DNA of 64,000 nucleotides, taken from Gonocerus acuteangulatus (Eukaryota; Arthropoda; Insecta; Hemiptera; Coreidae). Where the stretch lies: the NCBI GenBank assembly GCA_946811695.1, contig OX328128.1, positions 23,780,758 to 23,844,757 on the forward strand. Reading direction: 5' to 3'. The position numbers and the translations under genes were made by a program. Below are positions 52,201-55,542 of this stretch, in pieces (positions within the stretch are counted from its first letter, which is position 1; the number at the start of each line of letters is the position of its first letter). The notes below the pieces were generated by a model that did no database searches, had not been told where the DNA came from, and was given only the letters and a program-made list of their open reading frames with translations.

Positions 52201-55200
52201 CTAAACCAAGTTGAAAGTAGTCAGGGTTTGGTCATAATAGTCAATAAAGCTACATTTAAATGAGTTTTATTACTCATACAAATAATAATTAACTTTTATT
52301 TACCTCACTACTTTTCCCGCCATTCAGCCCCAAACCTTTACCCACTTTTAACTGTCGGAACCAAGCCCCGAGGATTGAGCTCTTCATTCGCTCTACCCCG
52401 CACATTTTGTCCACTTCTTTGATAAAAAAAAGTTTTATTTAGCACTCATGAGTGAATATAATCTGCTGCCAGAATTCACATTTTATTTTGCATAAGTAAG
52501 TATTATATTTTTGTTAAATTTACTCACAAAGTAATTCTTCAGTGCTGTTCTACCATTAAATCCATTTTTCCTGAGAATATTTCTTACAACACTGCTACTA
52601 ACGTCCAGTCCGATGATGCTTGAGATTTTTGTTGCTAGTTTTGACGCATTTTCCCATGTAGTGAGAATCATTGGTCTTCTGATACAATGTTTTGCTGCAT
52701 AATAGTAGCTTGTACCATACCAACTTATATTTGTTACAGAGATATAGCTAAGGTCTACAATTTAGCCAATTTCTCGCAAACGTTTGCACTCACTATGAAG
52801 CATAATAATAATTGTTTCCTCTTCAACAGAGATTTATTTTCCTTTCCCGCCCATTGGCTAACCTAAAACCAACTAAGTCACAGGCATAAGACAGCATATC
52901 ATCCTGCAGGACACAGTCCATCGATAGTAACGAGTTAATTTATTCTAAATTCAAGCGAAAACAGTAAAGAAATAAAGTGTTCCAATACTTGAACTAGATG
53001 GTCACTGTTGCCAACATACTTCACTGAAATTTCAGTGCCTGTCAGACACTTTATACATACAAGGGGTTAATAAAGAAATTTAAATTTAATATACAAAAGA
53101 ACTATTTTCAAAAAAATTGCAAACACCATCTAACTTCTTTTCACCTACTTTTTTTTACCCTTCGCCTACTCATAATGTATAACATTTCTCTTTGTTTTTG
53201 TTTAATGTCATCTAACAAAAATTAAACAAAATTTCTGCATGGGATTAATTCTAAAGCGAGAACAATTATTATTAATATGTTTGTGTGTCTATCACAATGT
53301 GTTGGTTGGTTTTTACTGCTTAATAGTTTAATTGTTTTCTATTTTTGTACTATGCAATTAATTAACTAACATTGCAGTACTTGAACATCCTTAAAATTTA
53401 ATTCATAATTTTAAAGAGCTGATCTAAATTAGTAAGCTGAAGTTCAGGTCAGACTCAAATTGTGAAATCGAATTGTTTTAGGCAGATTTCTGTTTTTTAT
53501 ATTCACTATTCTTGAAAATATTTCAAATCTAATGTCAGGTATTGATATATTATAGATAAACGATATCAATTTTTGTAAGATTTGTGGATTTTTACCTATT
53601 TCTAGTTGTGTGAAAATTACAATGACTTACTCTGCAGAATAAAACTTTTGTATAAATTTTTTTATATAAATAAAAAGTAATGAAGAAATGGGAAAAAATT
53701 AAAAATTAAATTTAAGTGCAAATTTTAATATATTTTTTCTTTTTTTTTTATGTTAGACCAAAACTGGAAATGTTTTTATGAATACAGAATGCATCATCTC
53801 AAATTTAACTGTGTTAATTTTTATTATATCGTGTTAGAAATAATGTCTGTGCCAGGATTAATTAGAAAAATTATCTGTTTTTGATAAGGGGGAGGGCACC
53901 AAAACAGATAGAGCTCCCAAGTAACCTTCCACACATAGGAAAACAGTGTTGCCACAAACAAATATTATTATTAATTTTACTTCAACTTTAACAATAAAAA
54001 ATGGAATTTAAGTGTTAATTTTTAATATGTTTTCCTTTTTTTATGTAAGACCAAATCTGGAAATGTTTTTATGAATACAAAATGCATCATCTCAAATTTA
54101 ACTGTATTAATTATGATTCTATCTCAAAAATATACTTAAAATCCTTATTTCAAAATTCCAACAAACTCATAGGATGACAGTTTTAGGAAATAAGGAATGT
54201 ATTCTTTAGTCTTTTTAGACACATTTTTTTTTAGAATGAGTTATCACCAGGAATGGATGAAGCCTTTCATCACCTACTCCTATATTGCTCAGACAAAACC
54301 TGTTTCTTTGACAACTATGTGAGTAGCAGTCCAGGAGTATTTTTGCCCCCAAGTCCTTTTTTGCAGTCACTTGTTGGCCAACCCATGTCCTTTTCCTGAG
54401 ATACAATGCCCTTGTTATGTCTGGAAAAGCTTGTATTTTCCCTTAAAAACTTTTTCGACTTTCTTTTGAAATGTCCAGTACACTTCTCCACGCCACAAAC
54501 TGTTACCCAGAGCTTTTATAAGGCACTTAGATTTAATAGTCATGTTTCACCACCATGTCAATGTGGGGAAAACTTTGCTGAATTGTAACCTCTGCTTTAT
54601 CTCTCAATCTACCCGTGCTATTTATAAGATCTTGTCTTGTTGTTTAGCCTGTTAATTAGGTATGTCGAAATATTTTGTCATACACAAACGACATTTGTAG
54701 TAATTCAGTTTTATTTTCTTATCTATTTAATCCTAGAGTGGTTATATGAGGGCAATTTTTTTATTTACACCACATTTAGGCCATTATCGCTGGACTATCT
54801 GTCCTTCTTAAACATACAAGGAGGTTCCTCCAAAACCATCTATACTTATTTAGATAAAGAGCATTAACCAGGAGATGGAAATATTGTTATTCAAAATGCT
54901 TTAGGAAAGAATCAAGATTCTTGTCTCTAGACTGTGGTGTTATTTCGTGCAGGCAACTTTACTTCAAGGAATATCATTCTACGAAATAATTATTTAAATT
55001 CATCAAATTAATTTTTTCTGAATTGAATTTATGTGATTTATACATCATCTGTCATAAAATATTTTGTCCAAATTAATAAAATCAAGTTAAAAATGATTTC
55101 CTTTTATTGCTTCAGGTATGATAATATTACTTATAATTATGAAGAAAAAAGTCTCTATTTTAAAACGAATTAAACAAAAGTTTATTCCCTGTTTAACGGG

Positions 55201-55542
55201 TTAATAGAGCTTTCCATAAAACATATTTTACTACCAAGCTTAATGTTTAACTTCTAAAGCCTAATAAAACTCATCGCAATTTCAGTAATTGTTTTAGCTT
55301 AGAAATAACAATTTTTTTTTTTTTTTTGTTACTTTATATTCCTTGTACTGGTGTGTAACTAACCATTAACAGCTGAGTGTAATACTAACCAATTGCAGGA
55401 GCCGACGCAAGATATAACGGATCCCCCCTTGCCTCCTTCGATCGACTCAAGCGAAAACACTGACGACAACGATTATGATGATGGTGCCGATGAGGAATAC
55501 GATGAATACGAACATCGTCCTGGAATGATGTTGCAAGAATAG
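4879..55542 (+). CDS. MACIT-type transmembrane collagen (collagen XIII/XXIII/XXV-like), 3' portion, 23 exons
   Basis: Exons: 4879-4914, 7113-7184, 12571-12639, 13933-13986, 20307-20477, 20632-20737, 23490-23578, 26849-26896, 27135-27243, 28881-28969, 30974-31063, 32872-32916, 33021-33047, 33162-33197, 37441-37545, 40587-40631, 42070-42132, 47283-47309, 47402-47455, 49675-49701, 50005-50040, 51949-52083, 55399-55542. They total 1677 nt, i.e. 558 codons plus TAG, with AG/GT at every junction and no frame break. The protein alternates Gly-X-Y blocks with short non-collagenous segments. It carries two marks that I recognise from this family: the [16 protein letters not shown] interruption followed by Gly-Pro-Pro triplets, and the C-terminal [15 protein letters not shown] cysteine motif. 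MACITs are homotrimeric type II membrane proteins with a collagenous ectodomain, acting in cell adhesion and at neuromuscular and epithelial junctions. The start codon and transmembrane exons lie upstream of the window. Which vertebrate paralogue is closest cannot be decided here; an invertebrate single-copy orthologue of all three is likely. Confidence 0.9.
4915..7112 (+). other. intron 1
   Basis: Contains a G run (5463-5480), a (TA)n microsatellite (about 6150-6214) and a dispersed repeat (6375-6612). The segment 6081-6150 (aactgcatcatcttagcgtg) resembles 22088-22135. The rest is AT-rich and unrecognised. Confidence 0.6.
6375..6612 (+). repeat. dispersed repeat, copy 1 of 3
   Basis: Shares ctagctttcttaacctgcat and cgtgtttagtgcatcaaaat with 43130-43315 (+) and, in reverse complement, with 42698-42900. 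Probably a DNA-transposon or MITE fragment; class unknown. Confidence 0.7.
7113..7184 (+). CDS. MACIT collagen exon 2 (end of collagenous block, start of non-collagenous domain)
   Basis: Acceptor ttttttgtag, donor gtaata. Its 24 codons read [18 protein letters not shown] and then VYAAVK, so Gly-X-Y periodicity stops inside the exon. The -AAVK end starts a non-collagenous segment that continues through exons 3 and 4, both of which also end in hydrophobic residues plus Lys (VAVK, IMLK). Phase 0 at both ends. Confidence 0.85.
8597..9690 (+). mobile_element. interspersed repeat with internal tandem units and a unique 3' core
   Basis: Starts gtccgtcacgcaggagctgc, as does a fragment at 36555. From about 8940 it holds three to four degenerate units of about 150 bp (aaaccccccct, aaccgatttagttcattttt, ccgagtttcgttgaaa), then (TA)n at 9503-9551, then a core with gggggtcattttcggtgtct. 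No coding capacity seen. A second copy in minus orientation is at 2581-3530. Confidence 0.7.
10021..10160 (-). mobile_element. SINE C fragment
   Basis: The minus strand shares the 3' part of the SINE at 1813-2032 (gcccttctcgtggcctgtaa versus gcccttctgggcccttatgg, with ordered similarity beyond). The tRNA head is missing. Confidence 0.4.
12571..12639 (+). CDS. MACIT collagen exon 3 (non-collagenous NC2-like segment)
   Basis: Acceptor gttttaccag and donor gtaaca enclose 23 codons, phase 0-0: [20 protein letters not shown] then AVK. It is more GC-rich than its surroundings and joins VYAAVK of exon 2 to the next exon. The spacing of hydrophobic residues would suit a short trimerising coiled coil, as known for MACIT non-collagenous domains. 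The lack of Gly-X-Y makes the call less certain than for collagenous exons. It could be optional, since its length is a multiple of 3. Confidence 0.7.
12640..13932 (+). other. intron 3
   Basis: AT-rich, with a T run at about 13667-13690. I see no repeat family or conserved element in it. Confidence 0.6.
13933..13986 (+). CDS. MACIT collagen exon 4 (non-collagenous segment)
   Basis: Acceptor taatggttttag preceded by a T-rich tract, donor gtaagt. Eighteen codons, phase 0-0: [18 protein letters not shown]. It contains an N-glycosylation sequon (NIS) and ends in IMLK, which leads into GEPGEP of exon 5. Same layout as exon 3 (Gly-Leu start, hydrophobic end plus Lys). Confidence 0.72.
14146..14222. 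repeat. two consecutive hairpins in intron 4
   Basis: aaagggatcaaag pairs with ctttgatcccttt (14146-14188). Six bases on, aaaagcaataaa pairs with tttattgctttt (14194-14222). Both stems are perfect over 12-13 bp. They lie 160 bp after exon 4. Confidence 0.7.
14880..16330. repeat. 25-bp satellite array with 250-bp higher-order repeat
   Basis: Unit gtacttcagatcctgggtag plus cccat, alternating with a variant ending tttccctc. About 57 copies, regular to about 15965 and decaying afterwards. 15157-15406 and 15407-15656 are near-identical, i.e. ten units copied together. The several 70-78-codon ORFs here (25-residue periodic) are by-products, since 25 is not a multiple of 3. GC content is far above the surroundings. 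Confidence 0.95.
16427..16503. repeat. poly(A) run, 77 bases
   Basis: Uninterrupted A run; a similar 68-base run lies at 27954-28021. Both could be tails of degraded retroposed sequences, but no clear body precedes this one. Confidence 0.9.
17643..17687. repeat. (TA)n microsatellite
   Basis: Alternating TA next to the mariner element at 17700-18520; a second (TA)n run at 18527-18571 flanks its other side. Confidence 0.9.
17700..18520 (-). mobile_element. internally deleted mariner element
   Basis: Inverted ends aggtccaaaagtttccggcc (left) and the complement of aggtccataactttccggcc (right) are each bordered by a TA. The minus-strand frame from 18377 to 17928 (149 codons) is the N-terminal part of a mariner transposase: [15 protein letters not shown], then [14 protein letters not shown] and [14 protein letters not shown], typical of the two helix-turn-helix motifs. 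The DDD catalytic core is missing. After the break, sequence encoding the usual C-terminal region follows to the left end. Non-autonomous. Confidence 0.88.
19060..19316 (-). mobile_element. tRNA-derived SINE (family C), minus strand
   Basis: The minus strand starts ggggcgaggttagctcagtg gtagag, a clear tRNA box A region. A degenerate box B follows (tttaaggctcgag), then a body with tatcttctggtgtcttcatt. Homologous to 1813-2032. Confidence 0.65.
20217..20261. repeat. (TA)n microsatellite just upstream of exon 5
   Basis: About 22 TA repeats ending 45 bp before the exon 5 acceptor. Length changes here could affect splicing. Confidence 0.9.
20307..20477 (+). CDS. MACIT collagen exon 5 (19 Gly-X-Y triplets)
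   Basis: Acceptor gaatgatttag, donor gtgagt. This is the longest exon: 57 codons, 19 uninterrupted Gly-X-Y triplets starting [12 protein letters not shown] and ending GPQGPI, phase 0-0. Proline-rich stretches (four GPP in a row) should form a stable triple helix and be targets for prolyl 4-hydroxylase. It is separated from exon 6 by an intron of only 154 bp. Confidence 0.93.
20632..20737 (+). CDS. MACIT collagen exon 6 (conserved interruption [16 protein letters not shown])
   Basis: Acceptor ttcattttaag, donor gtacac. [10 protein letters not shown] is followed by the non-collagenous [16 protein letters not shown] and then GPPGPPGPP plus the first base of a Gly codon (106 nt, phase 0 to 1). 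I recognise this interruption as typical of collagens XIII/XXIII/XXV, which makes it one of the two best family markers in the window. The next exon must supply two bases; 23490 does (gg), completing GGG. Confidence 0.93.
21138..21332 (+). mobile_element. tRNA(Glu)-derived SINE (family A) with target-site duplication
   Basis: Head ggggtctcccgtggtctagt, with box A tggtctagtgg and box B gggttcgatcccc. The body has caccctggatgtcggcgcta and ends cgccgt plus a poly(A) tail. Perfect 14-bp target duplication aagtaccgtttctt at 21124-21137 and 21333-21346. Other copies: 39868-39950, 41265-41478, 62623-62811. Confidence 0.93.
22141..22512 (-). mobile_element. hAT MITE copy (same family as 56457-56852)
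   Basis: Matches the reverse complement of the element at 56457-56852 over nearly its whole length (tattggttctcaataataat, cccctgaccaattgtcc, cggaggccctg at the end). The left end is eroded. Its right end lies inside an ORF that imitates a collagen exon. Confidence 0.85.
22945..23035 (-). mobile_element. SINE B fragment
   Basis: The minus strand shares the box B-containing head of SINE B (aggttcaattcccactaga). It ends in a T run on the plus strand. Confidence 0.5.
23490..23578 (+). CDS. MACIT collagen exon 7 (Gly-X-Y ending in basic RGKRGKR)
   Basis: Acceptor ttcttgttgaag, donor gtgagc; 89 nt, phase 1 to 0, so together with exon 6 the frame is kept (195 nt). It reads [15 protein letters not shown] then [14 protein letters not shown]. 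The C-terminal RGKR fits a furin-type R-X-K-R site. A hAT transposon end at 22451-22512 offers another AG/GT segment with the same phases but is unlikely to be a real exon. Confidence 0.9.
23579..26848 (+). other. intron 7
   Basis: Holds a short hairpin (24082-24127), T runs (25658-25720) and SINE B (25885-26112). 24130-25600 and 26120-26830 show nothing recognisable. Confidence 0.6.
25885..26112 (-). mobile_element. tRNA-derived SINE (family B), minus strand
   Basis: On the minus strand: agagacctggtggctgtgag, box B gggttcgattcccac, a T/A-rich hinge, then tcagccctatcctgactaga and aaattttaacgtcc at the far end. Homologous to 51627-51841 (+). Confidence 0.8.
26849..26896 (+). CDS. MACIT collagen exon 8 (non-collagenous)
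   Basis: A strong branch-point-like ttactaac lies just upstream of the acceptor cttatcag; the donor is gtaagc. Sixteen codons, phase 0-0: [16 protein letters not shown]. It joins the basic end of exon 7 to GVGWDLVSK at the start of exon 9, forming a non-collagenous segment of about 25 residues. Support is the splice sites and the open frame only. Confidence 0.68.
27135..27243 (+). CDS. MACIT collagen exon 9 (non-collagenous start, then Gly-X-Y)
   Basis: Acceptor tgtgcgcag, donor gtagct; 109 nt, phase 0 to 1. GVGWDLVSK is followed by Gly-X-Y from [16 protein letters not shown] to GFPGLP plus the first base of a Gly codon. It is unusually G-rich with non-optimal GGG codons. The split Gly codon is completed by GT at the start of exon 10. 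Confidence 0.9.
27244..28880 (+). other. intron 9
   Basis: Contains a 68-base A run (27954-28021) after tggcctgagtagtcgatgc, possibly a retroposon tail. Nothing else recognised. Confidence 0.6.
28881..28969 (+). CDS. MACIT collagen exon 10 (Gly-X-Y)
   Basis: Acceptor tttattgtag, donor gtaagt; 89 nt, phase 1 to 0. It reads [15 protein letters not shown] then [14 protein letters not shown]. Because the exon begins with GTAAT, the acceptor AG is directly followed by GT, which can mislead gene finders. The frame with exon 9 is exact (198 nt together). Confidence 0.92.
29136..30048 (+). mobile_element. mariner element with internally deleted but open transposase frame
   Basis: TA-flanked inverted ends (atgggatgagtcagaaaaaa / complement atggggcgagtaaataaaat). 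The frame to 29975 is open for 264 codons. The N-terminal helix-turn-helix segment ([29 protein letters not shown]) is joined to a C-terminal catalytic part with [11 protein letters not shown] and [16 protein letters not shown]. These are the second and third acidic positions of the mariner DD34D triad; the first Asp and the second DNA-binding motif are deleted. YSPDLAPSD is usual, so the T is a substitution. Non-autonomous. Confidence 0.9.
30185..30660 (-). pseudogene. mariner transposase remnant, minus strand
   Basis: Two overlapping minus-strand frames: 30649-30455 ([20 protein letters not shown], second helix-turn-helix) and 30458-30201 ([32 protein letters not shown]). The catalytic GDEKW is GYEKW here, so the first Asp is lost. 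A further fragment of the family is at 40930-41060. Inactive. Confidence 0.85.
30860..30914. repeat. (TA)n microsatellite before exon 11
   Basis: Alternating TA run about 60 bp upstream of the exon 11 acceptor. Confidence 0.9.
30974..31063 (+). CDS. MACIT collagen exon 11 (10 Gly-X-Y triplets)
   Basis: Acceptor aacttttcag, donor gtaagt; 30 codons, phase 0-0. [16 protein letters not shown] is followed by [15 protein letters not shown] (TA)n tract at about 30860-30914 lies just upstream in the intron. Deleting the exon would keep the frame and the Gly register. Confidence 0.93.
31965..32054 (+). mobile_element. 5S-rRNA-derived retroposed fragment with poly(A) tail
   Basis: ccagtacctgaatgggagac, then cg and accacgtgctgt, corresponds to the 3' third of eukaryotic 5S rRNA (consensus GGTTAGTACTTGGATGGGAG, ACCGCC ... 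GGTGCTGT). It is followed directly by a 42-base A run. The rest of 5S is absent. Consistent with a SINE3-type element or 5S retropseudogene. Confidence 0.7.
32061..32284 (+). pseudogene. LINE (I/Jockey-like) reverse transcriptase C-terminal remnant
   Basis: An open frame without ATG, ending TAA at 32282-32284: [20 protein letters not shown], then [20 protein letters not shown] and [13 protein letters not shown]. The C-x2-C-x8-H pattern followed by a Tyr in place of the last Cys is the usual zinc-knuckle end of I/Jockey-type polyproteins. 5' truncated. Confidence 0.75.
32872..32916 (+). CDS. MACIT collagen exon 12 (5 Gly-X-Y triplets)
   Basis: Acceptor ttaattttcag, donor gtaact; 15 codons [15 protein letters not shown], phase 0-0. 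Highly charged Lys/Glu/Asp triplets (KGEKGDKGE) resemble ligand- or heparin-binding stretches of other collagens. First of three small exons packed in about 330 bp (12-14). Confidence 0.92.
33021..33047 (+). CDS. MACIT collagen microexon 13 (basic KYKKLRRRQ)
   Basis: Acceptor tcaacaaaag after a long T-rich tract, donor gttaga; 27 nt, phase 0-0, encoding KYKKLRRRQ. Six of nine residues are Lys or Arg, which would fit heparin binding or a proprotein convertase site (RRR). It breaks the Gly-X-Y register between exons 12 and 14, so it is either part of an interruption or an optional cassette. The donor (gttaga) is weak, which favours optional use. Confidence 0.6.
33162..33197 (+). CDS. MACIT collagen exon 14 (interruption [12 protein letters not shown])
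   Basis: Acceptor gctgacccag, donor gtgagt; 12 codons, phase 0-0, [12 protein letters not shown]. Only loosely collagenous. With microexon 13 and the first two codons of exon 15 (VI) it forms a non-collagenous interruption comparable in place to the last NC linker of collagen XIII before its final collagenous domain. Confidence 0.78.
33470..34260 (+). pseudogene. non-LTR retrotransposon ORF2 C-terminal remnant
   Basis: A 182-codon frame with [20 protein letters not shown], then [29 protein letters not shown] and [12 protein letters not shown]. The FKYLGE, K-x-RHY-x-TVI-P and RRLxFYGHxxRM blocks are those that follow the reverse transcriptase domain in several LINE clades. The poly-Lys start comes from an A run. 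Beyond 34018 similarity seems to continue in broken frames. Not a host gene. Confidence 0.75.
35451..36048. mobile_element. non-autonomous hAT element
   Basis: Terminal inverted repeats cagggccaaacagtggcc and (complement of) agtttggccctctctg. Near-matching 8-bp target duplication gtatagag / gtatatag. Internal agccgcatgtggctcgcgtg next to the right end is a common subterminal word of hAT MITEs. No transposase frame. Confidence 0.8.
36555..36740 (+). repeat. fragment of the 8597-9690 repeat family
   Basis: Starts gtccgtcaggcaagagctgc and continues with agaaagtgcttaaa, in the same order as 8597-8680. Confidence 0.6.
37441..37545 (+). CDS. MACIT collagen exon 15 (start of last collagenous domain)
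   Basis: Acceptor tgttaactag, donor gtatgt; 35 codons, phase 0-0. It begins VI and then 11 Gly-X-Y triplets: [33 protein letters not shown]. The exon starts with GTAATT directly after the AG. It opens the C-terminal collagenous domain that runs to exon 22. Confidence 0.92.
38205..38238. promoter_or_regulatory. cluster of four TGACCT nuclear-receptor-like half-sites
   Basis: TGACCT at 38205, 38211, 38223 and 38233, with a near-match (TGAACT) between. These equal AGGTCA half-sites on the minus strand. Such strings also occur in invertebrate repeats, so regulatory function is only a possibility. Confidence 0.25.
38542..39100. mobile_element. inverted-repeat element (about 250-bp arms) with hammerhead-like core
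   Basis: 38542-38799 is the near-perfect reverse complement of 38854-39100; the 54-bp spacer has a nested tctagaaa/tttctaga hairpin. The arms contain ctgacgaaggctaccaaaga and then ggagccgaaacgtcc (plus strand 39001-39034; minus strand 38609-38642). This resembles the conserved CTGANGA ... GAAAC core near the ends of Penelope-like elements. No protein-coding part. Confidence 0.8.
39149..39565. repeat. GC-rich minisatellite, 104-bp unit, 4 copies
   Basis: Unit ggatgggtgggggaaggtgg ... ctagctaagtagctaggttg ... ctcccagtcctgtgtctagg repeats at 39149, 39253, 39357 and 39461 (104 bp each). Copies differ at only a few sites. Strand asymmetry: G-rich first and last thirds, C-rich middle. Confidence 0.95.
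39600..39735. mobile_element. piggyBac-type MITE with TTAA target duplication
   Basis: 136 bp between TTAA at 39596-39599 and 39736-39739. Ends ccccttgacatac and gtatgtcaagggg are perfect inverted repeats. Ends starting CCC and a TTAA duplication are the piggyBac hallmark. It begins about 30 bp after the 104-bp minisatellite. Confidence 0.88.
39868..39950 (+). mobile_element. tRNA(Glu)-like SINE A copy, diverged
   Basis: ggtctccccatggtctagtg, an anticodon-loop-like attctcatg, and box B gggttcaagtccc. The body after the head is not SINE A-like. It cannot be a working tRNA as seen (acceptor ends do not pair well). Confidence 0.6.
40587..40631 (+). CDS. MACIT collagen exon 16 (5 Gly-X-Y triplets)
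   Basis: Acceptor catgtttcag, donor gtaagt; 15 codons [15 protein letters not shown], phase 0-0. In register with exon 15 (ends GEQ) and exon 17 (starts GPM). Confidence 0.92.
40930..41060 (-). pseudogene. short mariner remnant
   Basis: gttcaaaagaaggaaacaga and the following caccaatttatccgaatgag parallel 30187-30240 (gttcaaaagaatgaaactaa, caccaatttctccaaatcag). It is therefore the 3' end region of the same mariner family on the minus strand. Confidence 0.5.
41265..41478 (+). mobile_element. tRNA(Glu)-derived SINE A, full length with target-site duplication
   Basis: Head ggggtctcccgtggtctagt, box B ggttcgatccccac, body with caccctggatgtcggcgcta, end ggtgcgccgt and an A tail of about 48 bases. 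11-bp target duplication ttgtgtatata at 41254-41264 and 41479-41489. Confidence 0.94.
42070..42132 (+). CDS. MACIT collagen exon 17 (7 Gly-X-Y triplets)
   Basis: Acceptor cgttttcag, donor gtaagg; 21 codons, [20 protein letters not shown] plus M, phase 0-0. It lies before the longest intron of the window (5150 bp). Confidence 0.92.
42698..43315. mobile_element. two oppositely oriented copies of the 6375-6612 repeat
   Basis: 42698-42900 (minus) and 43130-43315 (plus) share gtgtttagtgcatcaaaata and tttcttaacctgcataacag, facing each other across about 230 bp. Either the long inverted ends of one element, of which 6375-6612 is a solo arm, or two insertions. Confidence 0.7.
44787..45032 (-). pseudogene. 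possible Tc1-like transposase trace
   Basis: The minus-strand frame of 81 codons has [16 protein letters not shown], loosely like the W-x-x-V-L-F-S-D-E-x-x-F segment around the first catalytic Asp of Tc1-type transposases. No other motif; low confidence. Confidence 0.3.
45888..46748 (-). mobile_element. Penelope-like element remnant (GIY-YIG endonuclease), inverted-repeat bounded
   Basis: Ends ggcggaaggtcaacaaaaga (45892) and its near complement (to 46742) bound the element. The minus strand at about 46520-46300 reads [20 protein letters not shown], then [20 protein letters not shown], a decayed GIY-YIG domain as in Penelope-like elements (compare 58448-58790). The YIG Gly is lost (CIA). No reverse transcriptase seen. 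A CTTGAAGAG ... GAAAT motif is at 45946-45972 on the minus strand. Confidence 0.75.
47283..47309 (+). CDS. MACIT collagen microexon 18 (3 Gly-X-Y triplets)
   Basis: Acceptor atgatgtttcag, donor gtaaat; 27 nt, GPPGLDGMK, phase 0-0. Only 92 bp separate it from exon 19. Small phase-0 exons like this one are typical of collagen genes. Confidence 0.9.
47402..47455 (+). CDS. MACIT collagen exon 19 (6 Gly-X-Y triplets, 54 bp)
   Basis: Acceptor ttttttttcag, donor gtatgt; 18 codons [18 protein letters not shown], phase 0-0. The length is the classical 54-bp collagen exon unit. Confidence 0.93.
48222..48537. mobile_element. piggyBac-type MITE with TTAA target duplication
   Basis: Bounded by TTAA at 48218-48221 and 48538-48541. 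Terminal inverted repeat cacttttgctg / cagcagaagtg. Internal tgtcccttcagaaggacact is a short palindrome. No coding capacity. Confidence 0.75.
49238..49384 (-). mobile_element. 5S-rRNA-derived SINE-like element, minus strand
   Basis: Minus strand from 49384: atggctctagccacgttgaa, then tataccagttctcatagaac, atcgaagttaggcagcatgg and gtgaccgcccc. This follows 5S rRNA over about 90 positions, including the internal promoter region. A non-5S segment of about 28 bp and a poly(A) (T run 49238-49266 on plus) come next. Diverged, so not a functional 5S gene. Confidence 0.82.
49675..49701 (+). CDS. MACIT collagen microexon 20 (3 Gly-X-Y triplets)
   Basis: Acceptor ttttattgtag, donor gtactt; 27 nt, GTDGIPGSE, phase 0-0. 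In register between exon 19 (GLP) and exon 21 (GPK). Confidence 0.88.
50005..50040 (+). CDS. MACIT collagen exon 21 (4 Gly-X-Y triplets)
   Basis: Acceptor ttatttttcag, donor gtaagt; 12 codons [12 protein letters not shown], phase 0-0. Highly charged. Confidence 0.92.
50041..51948 (+). other. intron 21
   Basis: Contains SINE B (51627-51841). The rest (50050-51620) shows nothing recognisable; a 111-codon frame at 50051-50386 is AT-driven. Intron 20 (49702-50004) is likewise featureless. Confidence 0.6.
51627..51841 (+). mobile_element. tRNA-derived SINE (family B)
   Basis: gaggcccagtggccgtgagt, box B gggctcgattcccac, cagctctatccttgctagat, gacgttaaaatttaaataaa at the end. Homologous to 25885-26112 (minus) and to the head at 22945-23035. 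It ends about 107 bp before exon 22. Confidence 0.82.
51949..52083 (+). CDS. MACIT collagen exon 22 (last triplets plus two-cysteine family signature)
   Basis: Acceptor atgtttgcag, donor gtaaag; 45 codons, phase 0-0. Basic/acidic triplets [19 protein letters not shown] and VPGLD are followed by [19 protein letters not shown] and PK. The pair of cysteines in the C-P-x-G-x-D-G-L-P-x-x-G-C pattern closes MACIT chains in vertebrates and probably links the trimer near its free end. If the donor were not used, the frame would run 19 more codons to a TGA at 52141. Confidence 0.95.
52148..52153 (+). promoter_or_regulatory. AATAAA hexamer right after the read-through stop of exon 22
   Basis: If the exon 22 donor is skipped, the frame ends at TGA 52141-52143, and AATAAA follows 4 bases later. 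It could serve intronic polyadenylation. A single hexamer in AT-rich DNA is weak evidence. Confidence 0.25.
52483..52671 (-). pseudogene. Tc1-like transposase N-terminal remnant
   Basis: Minus-strand frame: [20 protein letters not shown], then [20 protein letters not shown] and [18 protein letters not shown]. The order SVVRxxLxxxGFxGRxALKKxxVSxxNxxxxLxxAK is the end of the bipartite DNA-binding domain of Tc1 transposases. The catalytic part is not seen. Confidence 0.72.
53700..54125. repeat. direct repeat, two units of about 130 bp
   Basis: ctggaaatgtttttatgaat and gcatcatctcaaatttaact occur in both units, 297 bp apart, with 165 bp of unrelated sequence between. Confidence 0.8.
55399..55542 (+). 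CDS. MACIT collagen last coding exon 23 (acidic Asp/Glu/Tyr-rich tail, stop)
   Basis: Acceptor aattgcag; phase 0. Its 47 codons start [14 protein letters not shown], then an acidic stretch with [17 protein letters not shown], and end RPGMMLQE before TAG at 55540-55542. Vertebrate family members that I recall end shortly after the cysteine motif, so this tail is an extension. Three tyrosines sit among Asp/Glu residues, the context used by tyrosylprotein sulfotransferases (prediction). The exon has no Gly-X-Y; the call rests on the splice site, the frame and the position. Confidence 0.8.
   Translation, partial: EPTQDITDPPLPPSIDSSENTDDNDYDDGADEEYDEYEHRPGMMLQE

Larger units (their letters stand above)
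52084..55398 (+). other. intron 22
   Basis: Contains an early in-frame stop and AATAAA (52141-52153), a Tc1-like remnant (52483-52671), a lone piggyBac-like end (53050-53070, acatacaaggggttaa) and a 130-bp direct repeat (53700-53833 / 53998-54125). Otherwise AT-rich, nothing recognised. Confidence 0.55.

Noticed and set aside
53045..53070. Second end of a piggyBac element (acatacaaggggttaa)
   Set aside because: No partner end found upstream; noted only as a possible lone end.
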